Source: DASQGA01 sp963722715 (GTDB taxonomy: Bacteria; Actinomycetota; Thermoleophilia; Gaiellales; Gaiellaceae). Taken from it: a DNA stretch of 64,000 bases. Numbering within the stretch: position 1 is the stretch's first letter; each line of letters starts with the position of its first letter. The notes beneath the pieces were generated by a model that was given only the letters and a program-made list of their open reading frames with translations, was not told the origin of the DNA and did not search any database. The translations under genes were made by a program, and so were the position numbers. The DNA lies in NCBI GenBank assembly GCA_963722715.1, contig CAVROA010000020.1:62001-126000 (forward strand), in the 5' to 3' direction. This document shows positions 16,207 through 24,981 of the stretch, piece by piece.

Positions 16207-18081
16207 ATGGCGACGACCGCCGGCGACACCGGTACCGACCGCATCGAAGCGCAGCTCAAGAGCCTCCCGGCCAAGCCGGGCGTCTACCTCTTTCGTGATG
16301 CCAAGGACAACGTCCTTTACGTGGGGAAGGCGGCGTCGCTGCGCCCCCGCGTCCGGTCGTATTTCCGCGGCGGCGACACGCGGCTCGGGCTCGACCGGAT
16401 GGTCGAGAGGGTGGAGCGGATCGAGGTCATCCTCACGCAATCCGGCGGCGAGGCGCTCCATCTCGAACAGAACCTGATCAAGCGGCACCGGCCACCGTTC
16501 AACGTCCGCCTCCGCGACGACAAGTCCTACCCGTACATCGCCGTGACCGTCGGGGACGACTATCCACGCGTCATGTTCACGCGAGAGCGCCACCGGCGCG
16601 GTGTCGTGTACTTCGGCCCGTACTCCTCCGCGAAGAAGCTACGCGAGACGCTCGACGTGCTGAATCGCGTCTTTCCATACCGGCCCTGTGAAGGGCCCCA
16701 GCCGGGCCGGCATTCGGGCATCCCGTGCCTCGACTACCACATCGACCGCTGCCTGGCCCCTTGCGTCGGCTACGTGTCGAAGGAGGCCTACGGAGCGGTC
16801 ATCGACGGCGTCATCGAGTTCCTCTCGGGAAACACCGAACCGACGCTCCGGGCACTCGAGCACCGCATGAACGAGGCTGCCGAGGCGCAGCGATTCGAGG
16901 AGGCTGCTCGGTACCGAAACCGGCTCTTCGCCGTCAGGCACCTGGCCGAGCGCCAGGCCGCGGACAAGAAGGCGATCGGGACGGTCGACGTGCTCGGCAT
17001 CGCCGCCCGGGGTGAACAGGCGGCGGTGCAGGTCTTCCCGCTCCGCGGCGGCCGGCTCGTGGATCGTCACAGCTTTCATCTCGAGAACGTCTCGGGCCAG
17101 GACGAGGACGCGCTACTCGAGGCGTTCTGCCTCGAGTACTACGGCAGTGCCCCGAACGTTCCGCCGCTGATCGTGCTGCCGCCGGACGCTCGCCCCAACG
17201 AGGCGCTCGAGGAGTTCCTCTCCGAGCGGCGCGGCTCCCGGGTCGAGGTCAGGCCCGCCCAGCGTGGCGAGAAGCGCCGGCTGGCAGAGCTGGCCCGCCA
17301 GAACGCCGAGCTCGCCCTCGAGCAGGACGCCGCCGACTCCGAGCGGAAGCGGACCCGCCGCATCGAGGCGCTCGAGGAGCTGCGCGAGTGTCTGAACCTC
17401 GAGAGCCTGCCGCTTCGCATCGAGTGCTTCGACATCTCGAACATCCAGGAGGAGTCTCCGGTCGGCTCCATGGTGGTCTTCCAGGACGCGATCGCCAAGA
17501 AGGCGCATTACCGGAAGTTCGGCGTCCGTCACGCCGAGGGGCAGGACGATTTCGCGATGATGGGCGAGGTGGTCTCGAGGCGGTTCGCACGCCTTCGACC
17601 TGCGAGCGACCCGGGCGACTACGACGAGAGCTTCGGCTCGACGCCGAACCTGGTCGTGATCGACGGTGGGAAGGGACAGCTTTCTGCGGCACTTGCCGCG
17701 ATGCAGGCCTACGACCTTCCTCGCGTGGCCGTGATCTCGCTTGCGAAGCGTGAAGAGGAGGTCTTCGTGCCGGGCCAGCCTGACCCGATCCGTCTCGAGC
17801 CAGGATCGCCGGGCCTGCAGCTCCTGCAGCGCATCCGGGACGAGGCGCATCGCTTCGCACTCGGCTTCCACCGGCAGCGCCGGGACTCCCGCTCGCGCGA
17901 GTCGATTCTCGACGAGCTTCCCGGCGTCGGGCCGGCGCGCAAGCGTGCCCTGATCCGCCACTTTGGCTCGACCGAGCGGCTTCTGGAAGCCGCTCCGGAG
18001 GACCTCGAGGGTGTCCCGGGCGTCCCGTCAAAAACCGGGCGCGAGATCTACGCCGCCCTCCACCGGGCCGGGGGCGCTTAG
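16207..18081 (+). CDS. uvrC: UvrABC excinuclease subunit C
   Basis: The 624-residue protein makes the dual incisions of nucleotide excision repair with UvrB. In order it has the GIY-YIG nuclease domain (GVYLFRDAKDNVLYVGKA near residue 25), the Cys-rich CLDYHIDRCLAPC segment near 178, a UVR motif that binds UvrB near 205-240, the RNase H-like C-terminal nuclease (IECFDISNIQ and later VVIDGGKGQL), and two helix-hairpin-helix repeats at the end (LDELPGVGPARKRALI). Length and domain order are complete. The gene is leaderless. The usual downstream rapZ and yvcK genes do not follow it here. Confidence 0.97.
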   Translation: MATTAGDTGTDRIEAQLKSLPAKPGVYLFRDAKDNVLYVGKAASLRPRVRSYFRGGDTRLGLDRMVERVERIEVILTQSGGEALHLEQNLIKRHRPPFNVRLRDDKSYPYIAVTVGDDYPRVMFTRERHRRGVVYFGPYSSAKKLRETLDVLNRVFPYRPCEGPQPGRHSGIPCLDYHIDRCLAPCVGYVSKEAYGAVIDGVIEFLSGNTEPTLRALEHRMNEAAEAQRFEEAARYRNRLFAVRHLAERQAADKKAIGTVDVLGIAARGEQAAVQVFPLRGGRLVDRHSFHLENVSGQDEDALLEAFCLEYYGSAPNVPPLIVLPPDARPNEALEEFLSERRGSRVEVRPAQRGEKRRLAELARQNAELALEQDAADSERKRTRRIEALEELRECLNLESLPLRIECFDISNIQEESPVGSMVVFQDAIAKKAHYRKFGVRHAEGQDDFAMMGEVVSRRFARLRPASDPGDYDESFGSTPNLVVIDGGKGQLSAALAAMQAYDLPRVAVISLAKREEEVFVPGQPDPIRLEPGSPGLQLLQRIRDEAHRFALGFHRQRRDSRSRESILDELPGVGPARKRALIRHFGSTERLLEAAPEDLEGVPGVPSKTGREIYAALHRAGGA

Positions 18082-18119
18082 GGCTTGCAATTCGCCGAAA
18101 GGCAGGCATCGTTTAGTGA

Positions 18120-19649
18120 ATGCCGGCCCGCGTGATCTTCATCGGCCTCGATGCTGCGGAGGCGACCCTTGTCGAACGTCTGGCGGCTGAAGGGCGCCTT
18201 CCGGCGTTCGCCCGCCTGGCGGCTGAAGGCTCGGGTGCGCGCCTCGGGAACTCCCTGGAATCGCTGCCAGGTGCAATCTGGCCTGAGCTGACCATGGGGC
18301 GGTCGGGCGGCAAGGTCGGCCAGTTCTTCCACCCACGACAGCTACACACCGGGGAGACGCGACTGCGACAGATCGAAGCGGACGAGGTCGACCCGGCCGG
18401 CTACTACTGGTCGATCGCGAGCCGGCACGGACGTCGCGTGGCGGTCGTCGACCAGCCGCAGGCCGTGCTCAACCCGAAGCTGAACGGTGTCCAGCTGCTC
18501 GAGTGGGGCCTGCACGACCGGAACTTCGAGATCCAGGCCCATCCGCCCGAGCTTCTCGACGAGCTGCGGGCTCGGTACGGGAATCACCCGGTCGACTCGT
18601 GCGACACCATCCACGGACGAACGCAGGCGGGCTATGAGCGACTGGTCGATCTGCTGTTCGAGGGGGTGGAGAAAAAGGAGGCTCTGCTGCTCGATGTCCT
18701 CGGGCGGGAGAACTGGGATCTCTTCGTGTGCGCCTTGGGCGAGACGCATTGTGTCGGTCATCAGCTCTGGCACTACTTTGAAGCCGCGGAAGCAGGTGAC
18801 CCGAGCGTGCCGAAGAAGCTTGCCGAGGCGATCCCGGCCGTGTACGAGCGGGTGGACGAAGCAGTCGGAAAGTTGCTCGACGCCGCCGGGGAGAACGCGA
18901 CGGCGCTGGTTGTTCTGAGCCACGGCATGGGCCATTACATCGGGGGCTACCAGCTGCTTCCGGAGCTGCTCGTCCGTCTTGGAGCGGGTTCCGGCCGTGG
19001 ACGCCTGGCGAGCATGCGCTCGCGGCTTCCGACCGGGCTGCGGGCGACAATCCGGCGCTTCGTTCCGGGCCGCTCGCGCCAGCGGCTCCAGGAGGTTGCC
19101 GGGTCGCTTCCCTGGCCGCTCGAGTCTTCATCCACGCGGGCGATTGCAGTGCCGAACAACCGGGTCGGCGCGATCAGACTGAACCTGCGCGGGCGCGAGC
19201 CGCTCGGTTGCATCGAACCGGGTGCCGAGGCCGACTCGGTGCTCGCAGAGCTGCGAAGCGAGCTACAAGAGCTCGAGGATCCGGCGAGTGGCGAGCGGAT
19301 AGTCGACCGGGTCATAACCGCGGAGGAGGCTTTCGGCGCTGACCGGCACTCCGACGTGCCCGACTTGATGGTCGTCTTTCGCACCGACTTGGGGACGATC
19401 GAGTCCTGTCGCTCGAAACGAGTCGGCATCCTCACGCAGCGACTCGATAGCCCGAACACGCCGCGAACCGGGGACCACACGGTCGAGTCTCGGCTCTGGG
19501 CCATGGGGCCCGACATTCCGCGGGGCGGTCAGTTGCCGGCCGGCGCCAACGTGCTCGACATCGCTCCGACCGTACTCGGGCTGCTCGACGTTCCCGTACC
19601 GGACTCGCTCGACGGGCGCCAGCTCCTCGGTGCCTCGTCTCCCGCCTGA
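18120..19649 (+). CDS. Type I phosphodiesterase / nucleotide pyrophosphatase-like protein
   Basis: The 509-residue protein has the alkaline-phosphatase-superfamily layout of PF01663: an N-terminal IFIGLDAAEATL strand with the first metal Asp, SHGMGH near residue 265, and a late GDHTVESRLWAMGPDIP segment supplying His and Asp ligands. Family members hydrolyse phosphodiester or phosphoanhydride bonds of nucleotides or lipids. No signal peptide is visible, so it probably acts in the cytoplasm. The start follows uvrC by 38 bp and could be in the same transcript. The substrate is unknown. Confidence 0.75.
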   Translation: MPARVIFIGLDAAEATLVERLAAEGRLPAFARLAAEGSGARLGNSLESLPGAIWPELTMGRSGGKVGQFFHPRQLHTGETRLRQIEADEVDPAGYYWSIASRHGRRVAVVDQPQAVLNPKLNGVQLLEWGLHDRNFEIQAHPPELLDELRARYGNHPVDSCDTIHGRTQAGYERLVDLLFEGVEKKEALLLDVLGRENWDLFVCALGETHCVGHQLWHYFEAAEAGDPSVPKKLAEAIPAVYERVDEAVGKLLDAAGENATALVVLSHGMGHYIGGYQLLPELLVRLGAGSGRGRLASMRSRLPTGLRATIRRFVPGRSRQRLQEVAGSLPWPLESSSTRAIAVPNNRVGAIRLNLRGREPLGCIEPGAEADSVLAELRSELQELEDPASGERIVDRVITAEEAFGADRHSDVPDLMVVFRTDLGTIESCRSKRVGILTQRLDSPNTPRTGDHTVESRLWAMGPDIPRGGQLPAGANVLDIAPTVLGLLDVPVPDSLDGRQLLGASSPA

Positions 19650-19664
19650 GCGGTCAAGCGCAAG

Positions 19665-21030
19665 CTAGTTCTGGGACAGGAGCCAGAGCCCGGCGACCGT
19701 GTAGAGCACCATCAGGACCAGGAGCGGAATCTGTGCCCGGACCGCACGCTCCGGAGATTCTGTAACGGTGAGGGCCCGGTCATGCGCGACCGCGAGCCCG
19801 AGGACGTGCCCCCCGACGAGCGCGGCCACCTGCACGTACCAGATCGTGTTGGGAGAAAGGGGGGCGATGTTCGGCCGGAAGTCGGCGGTGCCGAACAGGT
19901 CCCAGCCCTGGCCCAGCGGATCCGAGGCGAGCGTGATCGCGAACTGTCCCTGGACGAGCAACAGCGAGAAGTAGTGAGAGACGGCGTACGCGGCCGCGAT
20001 CGGGATCAGGCTGCCCAGATAGAGGTCGGCGTGGTCTCCTGGCGCACCTGACCTCCGGCGGGAAAGCTCGACCGCGCCCAGGTAGGCCAGGGCCACGAGC
20101 ACGATCGCGAGGACGAGCCCGGCCACGTTCAGCAGCGTTCCGGTCAAGGCAAAGTGATCGACCGAGACGGCCGCGAGCGAAGCGCGCCGATCCTGCCACC
20201 AGACGGTCCGGCTGAACCCGTCGAAGGCGACAGAGCCGAGCATGACGGCGACGAACGCGATCGAGCCCGGTCTGGGATGCCGGAAGGCGAGACCCACGAA
20301 CGGCGGGCGTACGATGACCTCCCTGTGGCCTTCGCGCTCCCGGACGGCAAACGGAGCCATGCGGGCGAGGAAGCCGAAGTAGGACGTGAACGCCTCGCCG
20401 TTCGGGAACCACGCCGCTCGTCCGAACACCGCAGCCCCCATCCACGTGATGGCCGAGTAGATGACGATGGCCAGCCCGAGCGACCTCGGAGCGGCGGGGT
20501 TCCAGTATGCGAGCTCGAGGGCCGCATAGAGGAAGAGGAGGAACGCGGCCGGCCAGCGTCCCAGACGCTGGGGGTACTCCGCTCCCGCCCCGGTCTCGAG
20601 ACCGAGCCGGTCCAGCACCCAGGACAGCGCATCCGCCGCCGCCTTCCAGGGGTTCAGCACCGGCCAGACGTCTCCAAGCAGGATGACCATCGGCACGAGA
20701 CCGAGCCAGAAGACGACGTAGATGAACGTCGGGGTGAGGTTCCGGCTCGGCGAGGTGTCGCCCGCGAACGCGGCGACGGTCACGAGCACGAGCAGGCCGA
20801 ACGACATCGCTCCGAGCGCGACGCGCAGCGCGCGGGACAGGAGCATCGTCTGGAGCCACTCCGGCAGGGGTCGGCCCCAGTCCTCGCGCTCCAGGAGCGG
20901 TCGCCTCCAGAGGACGCCCAGCGCGATGAACGAGACGAAGAGAACGAAAGCCGCTGCCCCAGGCGAAGAGCCAGGCCGGCACGGGGAGGTCCTTGATCCC
21001 TCCGATGCCGTGCGCGAAGAGGAGCGTCAC
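19665..21030 (-). CDS. Large integral membrane protein resembling actinobacterial 'fenitrothion hydrolase' (FedB-like), one frameshift
   Basis: About 455 residues with some ten transmembrane helices. The C-terminal 393 residues read cleanly from 20846 to 19665; the N-terminus, with AHGIGGIKDLPVPAWLFAWG, lies in another frame from the GTG at 21030. Adding one G to the G-run near 20962 joins them and restores a further hydrophobic helix. The AHGIGG...LPVPAWL opening is, as remembered, that of membrane proteins annotated as fenitrothion hydrolase; whether such an activity applies is doubtful. The GTG overlaps the stop of the upstream cupredoxin-like gene as GTGA, so the two form a transcription unit. 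The true role is unknown. Confidence 0.6.
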
Positions 21031-21481
21031 GGATTGACGCGGAGCTCGGCGATCTGAATCACCCGACTCTCGAGCTCCACTTCGAAGCGCCCCGGAACGG
21101 ACGCTTCGAAGGAGATGCGGGCCGGCGAGCCTGGTGCGACGTCCGCCATCAGGTCGTATCCGTGCACATGGACCTCGTCCGCAACGTCGGCGCTCACGAT
21201 CAGCGTTACGCGTTGGCCCTGCTCGATCGTAACCCGGCGAATCGAGCCCGATCCGTCTCCCCGCGCTTGGATCCGGATGCGTACCGCACTGGGAGTCTCC
21301 GCCGTGGTCGTCCCGCCGGTCTCGTGTTTCCGTTTCCGTAGTACCGGTCGCGGTACTCGTCTCAGTCGTCGTTGTCGCGGCTTGCGTCGGACTCCTCGTC
21401 GTCAGGCCGGAGAACGAGGAAGAGAACGACGGCCGCGAGCACCGTGGCCGCCAGCAGGACGAGCCTGGCCCGGGATCCCAT
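21027..21481 (-). CDS. Membrane-anchored cupredoxin-like protein, two frameshifts
   Basis: Reading across two frame changes (near 21380 and 21320) gives one exported protein of about 150 residues. It has an N-terminal signal-anchor (MGSRARLVLL onward), a Thr-rich low-complexity linker (TTTTETSTATGTTETET), then a beta-rich domain with VTIEQGQRVTLIVSADVADEVHVHGYDL and a C-terminal EVELESRVIQIAELRV. The domain resembles the cupredoxin-type beta sandwiches with an EVHVHGYD loop seen beside FedB-like membrane proteins; copper ligands are not clearly complete. The stop overlaps the next gene's start. The frame changes are probably sequence errors. Confidence 0.5.
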
Positions 21482-21545
21482 CGCTCGGGATTATCCGGAT
21501 GGGGCGGAGGAGCGGCGGCAGTTCGCGCGCCGCTCCTCCTATGCG

Positions 21546-21710
21546 TTACCGGGCGAACGTGTAGACGTCGAAGCCGCGGAGGATGTCGCCGGCGTAGATG
21601 TTGCCCTTGTACTCCTTCGCCGACCAGGTGTCCGCTCCGGGCATCACGTTCCGATCGGCCCTGCAAGTAACCAACCCGCGCGTTTTGCAGGCCTTTTCCC
21701 CGGGCTGAGA
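21546..21710 (-). pseudogene. C-terminal remnant of an LVIVD-repeat-like protein
   Basis: In frame immediately behind the pruA stop, about 54 codons run to a TAA at 21546. The last 30 or so read like the C-terminus of LVIVD-repeat beta-propeller proteins: PGADTWSAKEYKGNIYAGD followed by LRGFDVYTFAR. No N-terminal part or start exists because pruA occupies the upstream DNA. It may be the scar of a deletion that fused pruA to the tail of a neighbour. Evidence is a short family resemblance only. Confidence 0.35.
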
Positions 21711-23354
21711 CTAGATCGAGCCCTCGTCCCGCATGAACGGGTAGCGGTAGTCCTTCGGCGGGACGAACGTCTCCTTGATCGTGCGTGGGCTCACCCAGCG
21801 GATCAGGTTCCACATCGAGCCGGCCTTGTCGTTCGTCCCGGAGGCTCTCGCGCCGCCGAACGGTTGCTGGCCGACGACGGCACCCGTCGGCTTGTCGTTC
21901 ACGTAGAAGTTGCCGGCCGTGTAGCGGAGCGCCTCCCCTGCCTCCACGACAGCCTCGCGCTCCTCGGCGAAGACCGCGCCGGTGAGGGCGTACGGTGCCG
22001 TCGAGTCGACCAGCTCGAGTGCCTGCTCGTAGTCGTTCTCCGGGTAGACGTATGCGGTCACCACGGGCCCGAAGAGCTCGTCGCGGAGGAGCCGGAAGTT
22101 CGGATCTTCCGTCTCGATCACGGTTGGCTCGACGAAATACCCCTCGCTATCGTCGGTCCCGCCACCGACCAGCACCTTCGTGCGCCGGTGCTTCGTCGCC
22201 TCCTCGATCGCCTCGCGCTGGGTCTCGAACGACTTCGCGTCGATGACCGCACCCATGAAGTTCGAGAAGTCGGAGACGTCCCCCACCTTGATCGACCCGA
22301 TTTCCTCGACGAGTCGCTCGCGGATCTCCGGCCACAAGTTCGACGGCATGTAGAGGCGTGAGGCTGCGGAGCACTTCTGCCCCTGGTACTCGAACGAGCC
22401 CCGGACGATGGCGGCCGCGACGCTCTCCGGATCCGCAGAGCGGTGCGCGATGATGAAGTCCTTGCCGCCGGTCTCACCGACGATGCGCGGGTAGTTCCGG
22501 TAGCCGGAGATGTTTTTCCCGACCGTCTTCCACATCCCCTGGAACACCGGCGTCGAGCCGGTGAAGTGGATGCCGGCCAGGTGCTCGCTGGCGAGCGCGG
22601 CATCGCCAACGTCCGCGCCCGAGCCGTAGACGAGGTTGATGACGCCCGGGGGGAGCCCGGCCTCCTCGAAGAGACGCATGAGGTAGTAGGCGGAGACCAT
22701 GGCAGTCGACGCCGGCTTCCAGACGACGGTATTTCCCATCAGGGCCGCGGACGACGGCAGGTTGCCGCCGATCGCGGTGAAGTTGAACGGGGTCACCGCG
22801 AAGACGAAGCCCTCGAGGGGGCGGTATTCCATCCGGTTCCAGACGCCCGGCGAGGAGATCGGCTGCTCCTCGTAGATCCGCAGCATGAAGCTGACGTTGA
22901 AGCGCAGGAAGTCGATCAGCTCGCAGGCGGCGTCGATCTCCGCCTGGTGGGCGGTCTTCGACTGGCCGAGCATCGTCGCCGCGTTCAGCGTGTCGCGCCA
23001 GGGGCCGGCCAGGAGCTCCGCGGCCCGGAGGAAGACTGCTGCCCGCTCCTCCCAGGGGAGGCGATGCCAGTCTTGCCACGCCTCTCCGGCCGCGTCGACA
23101 GCGCGCTCGACCTCCGGCGCGCCGCCCTGGTGGACGTCCGCGAGCACGTGAGACTTCGCGTGGGGCATGACGGCCTCGCGCGTCGTCCCGGTCTTGACGT
23201 CCTCGCCGCCGATGACAAGGGGGATCTCCACCCGCTCGCCCTTCATCTGCTCGAGACGCACCCTCAGGCTCTCCCGCTCCGGCGAGCCGGGCGCATAGTC
23301 TCGCGCGGGCTCGTTCACGGGGGTGGGTAGACGAAAGATCCCGGGGGCGCTCAC
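21711..23354 (-). CDS. pruA: 1-pyrroline-5-carboxylate dehydrogenase (L-glutamate gamma-semialdehyde dehydrogenase)
   Basis: The 547-residue aldehyde dehydrogenase oxidises the proline-catabolism intermediate to glutamate with NAD. The catalytic Cys328 is in EYQGQKCSAASR, the general base Glu294 in VGETGGKDF, and the P5C-dehydrogenase-type FNFTAIGGNLPS segment near residue 191 is visible. The length matches the stand-alone actinobacterial enzyme. The GTG at 23354 is chosen because TACAAT lies 8 nt upstream; the frame runs further back with no coding sense. No proline dehydrogenase gene lies nearby. It is divergent from ogt with 20 bp between starts. Confidence 0.95.
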   Translation of the reverse strand: MSAPGIFRLPTPVNEPARDYAPGSPERESLRVRLEQMKGERVEIPLVIGGEDVKTGTTREAVMPHAKSHVLADVHQGGAPEVERAVDAAGEAWQDWHRLPWEERAAVFLRAAELLAGPWRDTLNAATMLGQSKTAHQAEIDAACELIDFLRFNVSFMLRIYEEQPISSPGVWNRMEYRPLEGFVFAVTPFNFTAIGGNLPSSAALMGNTVVWKPASTAMVSAYYLMRLFEEAGLPPGVINLVYGSGADVGDAALASEHLAGIHFTGSTPVFQGMWKTVGKNISGYRNYPRIVGETGGKDFIIAHRSADPESVAAAIVRGSFEYQGQKCSAASRLYMPSNLWPEIRERLVEEIGSIKVGDVSDFSNFMGAVIDAKSFETQREAIEEATKHRRTKVLVGGGTDDSEGYFVEPTVIETEDPNFRLLRDELFGPVVTAYVYPENDYEQALELVDSTAPYALTGAVFAEEREAVVEAGEALRYTAGNFYVNDKPTGAVVGQQPFGGARASGTNDKAGSMWNLIRWVSPRTIKETFVPPKDYRYPFMRDEGSI

Positions 23355-23362
23355 GGACCGGC

Positions 23363-23368
23363 ATTGTA
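23363..23368 (-). promoter_or_regulatory. -10 hexamer of pruA
   Basis: TACAAT on the minus strand ends 8 nt before the pruA GTG, giving an almost leaderless transcript. Confidence 0.45.
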
Positions 23369-23374
23369 TTTCGG

Positions 23375-23848
23375 GTGCAGGTACAGCCGTATGAAGTGCC
23401 GGGCTGGGGCGTCGGCGAGCTCTGGCTCCAGGACGGGACGCTCGTCTACCACGAGCTGCCGCGAGCCGCGTCCCCTCGTGCGGCGGGAGCGCGCAAGGCT
23501 CCCGTGGTTCTCGAGCTCGTGAAGGCGTACTTCGCCGGTCGGCCGGTTGCGTTCGACGCGGTCGAGCTCGAGCTCGACTGGTGTACGCCCTTCCAGCGGG
23601 CGGTTGCCGAAGCGCTCCGGCGCGTTCCGTACGGGGAGACCGTGACCTATGGCGAGCTGGCGATCGCGGCCGGGTATCCGAACGCGCACAGGGCTGCAGG
23701 GACCTTCTGCGCCGGGAACCGGTTCCCGCTCTTCTTGCCGTGCCACCGAGTCGTCTCGACCGCCGGCATCGGCTCGTACGGCTCCCTCGGGAGCGACTAC
23801 AAACGCCGCTTGCTTGCGCTCGAGGGGGTGTCCATTGGCGCTCTCTGA
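23375..23848 (+). CDS. ogt: Methylated-DNA-[protein]-cysteine S-methyltransferase
   Basis: The 157-residue protein removes methyl groups from O6-methylguanine in a suicide reaction. The acceptor Cys123 is in the invariant PCHRV motif; the DNA-recognition helix segment (PYGETVTYGELAIAAGYPNA, with the arginine that flips the base) precedes it. It has the normal length for the single-domain enzyme without the Ada regulatory domain. The gene overlaps whiA by 14 bp, so DNA repair and the cell-division regulator are co-transcribed. Confidence 0.95.
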   Translation: MQVQPYEVPGWGVGELWLQDGTLVYHELPRAASPRAAGARKAPVVLELVKAYFAGRPVAFDAVELELDWCTPFQRAVAEALRRVPYGETVTYGELAIAAGYPNAHRAAGTFCAGNRFPLFLPCHRVVSTAGIGSYGSLGSDYKRRLLALEGVSIGAL

Positions 23849-24755
23849 CGAGGTTCGCTCCGAGCTCGCCGCCATCGACCCGGTGAAGCCGTGCTGCCGC
23901 CTCGCCGAGCTGTCGGCACTCGCGCGGACGGCTGGAAGCGTCCACCTTCGCGGCTCCGGCCGAATCGGCGTGCACCTGGACGTCGCCGGCGCAGCCGTGG
24001 CTCGTCGCGCCTTCACGCTGCTGCGCGGCTACGGGGTCGCCTGCGAGATTCGCACCTTCCGGAGTCGCTCCTTCGAGCGCGCGACGCGCTTCCAGCTTCA
24101 CCTCGGCGATGAGCCGCGTGCCGTGCAAACGCTGAACGAGGCAGGGATCCTCGATGCCCGCCTCGCCCCACTCGACCGACCGCCGCGGCGGGTCGTCTCG
24201 CGCTCGTGCTGCCGGGCCGCATACCTGCGGGGTGCGTTTCTCGCCGGCGGCTCGGTGAGCGGCCCTCGCCATGCCCATCTCGAGCTTCGGACGGAGACCG
24301 TCGCCGGCGCCGAGCTGCTCGCCGATCTCGCGGCTCGCGACGAGCTGAGGTTGACGACGCGCGAGCGGCGGGGGCACGCGATCGCCTACGCCAAGGGCCT
24401 GGAGACGATCGCGGACCTGCTCGCGACCCTCGGCGCGCACGACGCCGCCATCCGCCTCGGAGAGCAGGGCGTCCTCGGCTCGACGCGCTCGCGCGCGAAC
24501 CGCCTCGCGAACGCCGACCACGCCAATCTCGTCCGGGCGAGCCGCGCGGCCGAGGAGCAGGTTCGTGCAATCGAGCGCCTGCGGGCCGAGGGGCGACTCG
24601 ATCAGGTCTCGCCGGACTTGCGGGAGGTAGCGGAGTTACGGCTTCGCAACCGCTCTCTTTCCCTCCGCGAGCTGGCGACCCGCTGCCGGCCGCCGGCGAC
24701 GAAAGCCGGCGTCCAGCGGCGGCTGGAGCGCCTTCGGCGCCTGGCGGAGCGGTAA
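23835..24755 (+). CDS. whiA: WhiA-type DNA-binding regulator / cell division protein
   Basis: The 306-residue protein has the WhiA layout: a LAGLIDADG-homing-endonuclease-like N-terminal domain (CCRLAELSALARTAGSVHL; CCRAAYLRGAFLAGGSVSGP near residue 120) and a C-terminal helix-turn-helix with SPDLREVAELRLRNRSLSL and TKAGVQRRLERL. In actinobacteria WhiA controls division and sporulation genes. The only suitable start is TTG 23835, preceded by GAGGGGG, overlapping the end of ogt; no in-frame ATG or GTG exists nearby. A hairpin follows the stop. Confidence 0.93.
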   Translation: MALSDEVRSELAAIDPVKPCCRLAELSALARTAGSVHLRGSGRIGVHLDVAGAAVARRAFTLLRGYGVACEIRTFRSRSFERATRFQLHLGDEPRAVQTLNEAGILDARLAPLDRPPRRVVSRSCCRAAYLRGAFLAGGSVSGPRHAHLELRTETVAGAELLADLAARDELRLTTRERRGHAIAYAKGLETIADLLATLGAHDAAIRLGEQGVLGSTRSRANRLANADHANLVRASRAAEEQVRAIERLRAEGRLDQVSPDLREVAELRLRNRSLSLRELATRCRPPATKAGVQRRLERLRRLAER

Positions 24756-24763
24756 TGAGCGGG

Positions 24764-24800
24764 CCGGAGGGGAAGCTCCGAGGACGACCTCCCCCTCCGG
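24764..24800 (+). terminator. Hairpin after whiA
   Basis: CCGGAGGGG at 24764-24772 pairs perfectly with CCCCTCCGG at 24792-24800 across a 19-nt loop, followed by TTTACACC. It probably ends the ogt-whiA transcript before the gap promoter. Confidence 0.55.
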
Positions 24801-24915
24801 TTTACACCGCGCTCCGGACCTTGGTGTCGGACGGGGTCTGAATCCAACACCGGACGAGCACGGACCCGCTCGCGAGTGAGTGTGTCACATTCCCGGAGCG
24901 ACTTCCATGCGTGTT

Positions 24916-24947
24916 TTGACGGTTAAAACCGCATGCCGGGGTACAAT
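24916..24947 (+). promoter_or_regulatory. Candidate promoter of the glycolytic operon
   Basis: TTGACG (24916-24921) and TACAAT (24942-24947) match -35 and -10 consensus boxes, though the 20-nt spacer is long. The transcript would have a leader of about 30 nt with the GAGGAAAGG ribosome site before gap, unlike the leaderless genes elsewhere in the window. Confidence 0.5.
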
Positions 24948-24981
24948 CGCGCGCCGGATCAGAGCGAGGAAAGGGGATCGG

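Noticed and set aside
23355..24521. Open frame running back from pruA for almost 400 codons, antisense to ogt and whiA
   Set aside because: Long stop-free frames are common opposite GC-rich genes; ogt and whiA on the other strand have clear motifs, and the pruA start is fixed by its family N-terminus.
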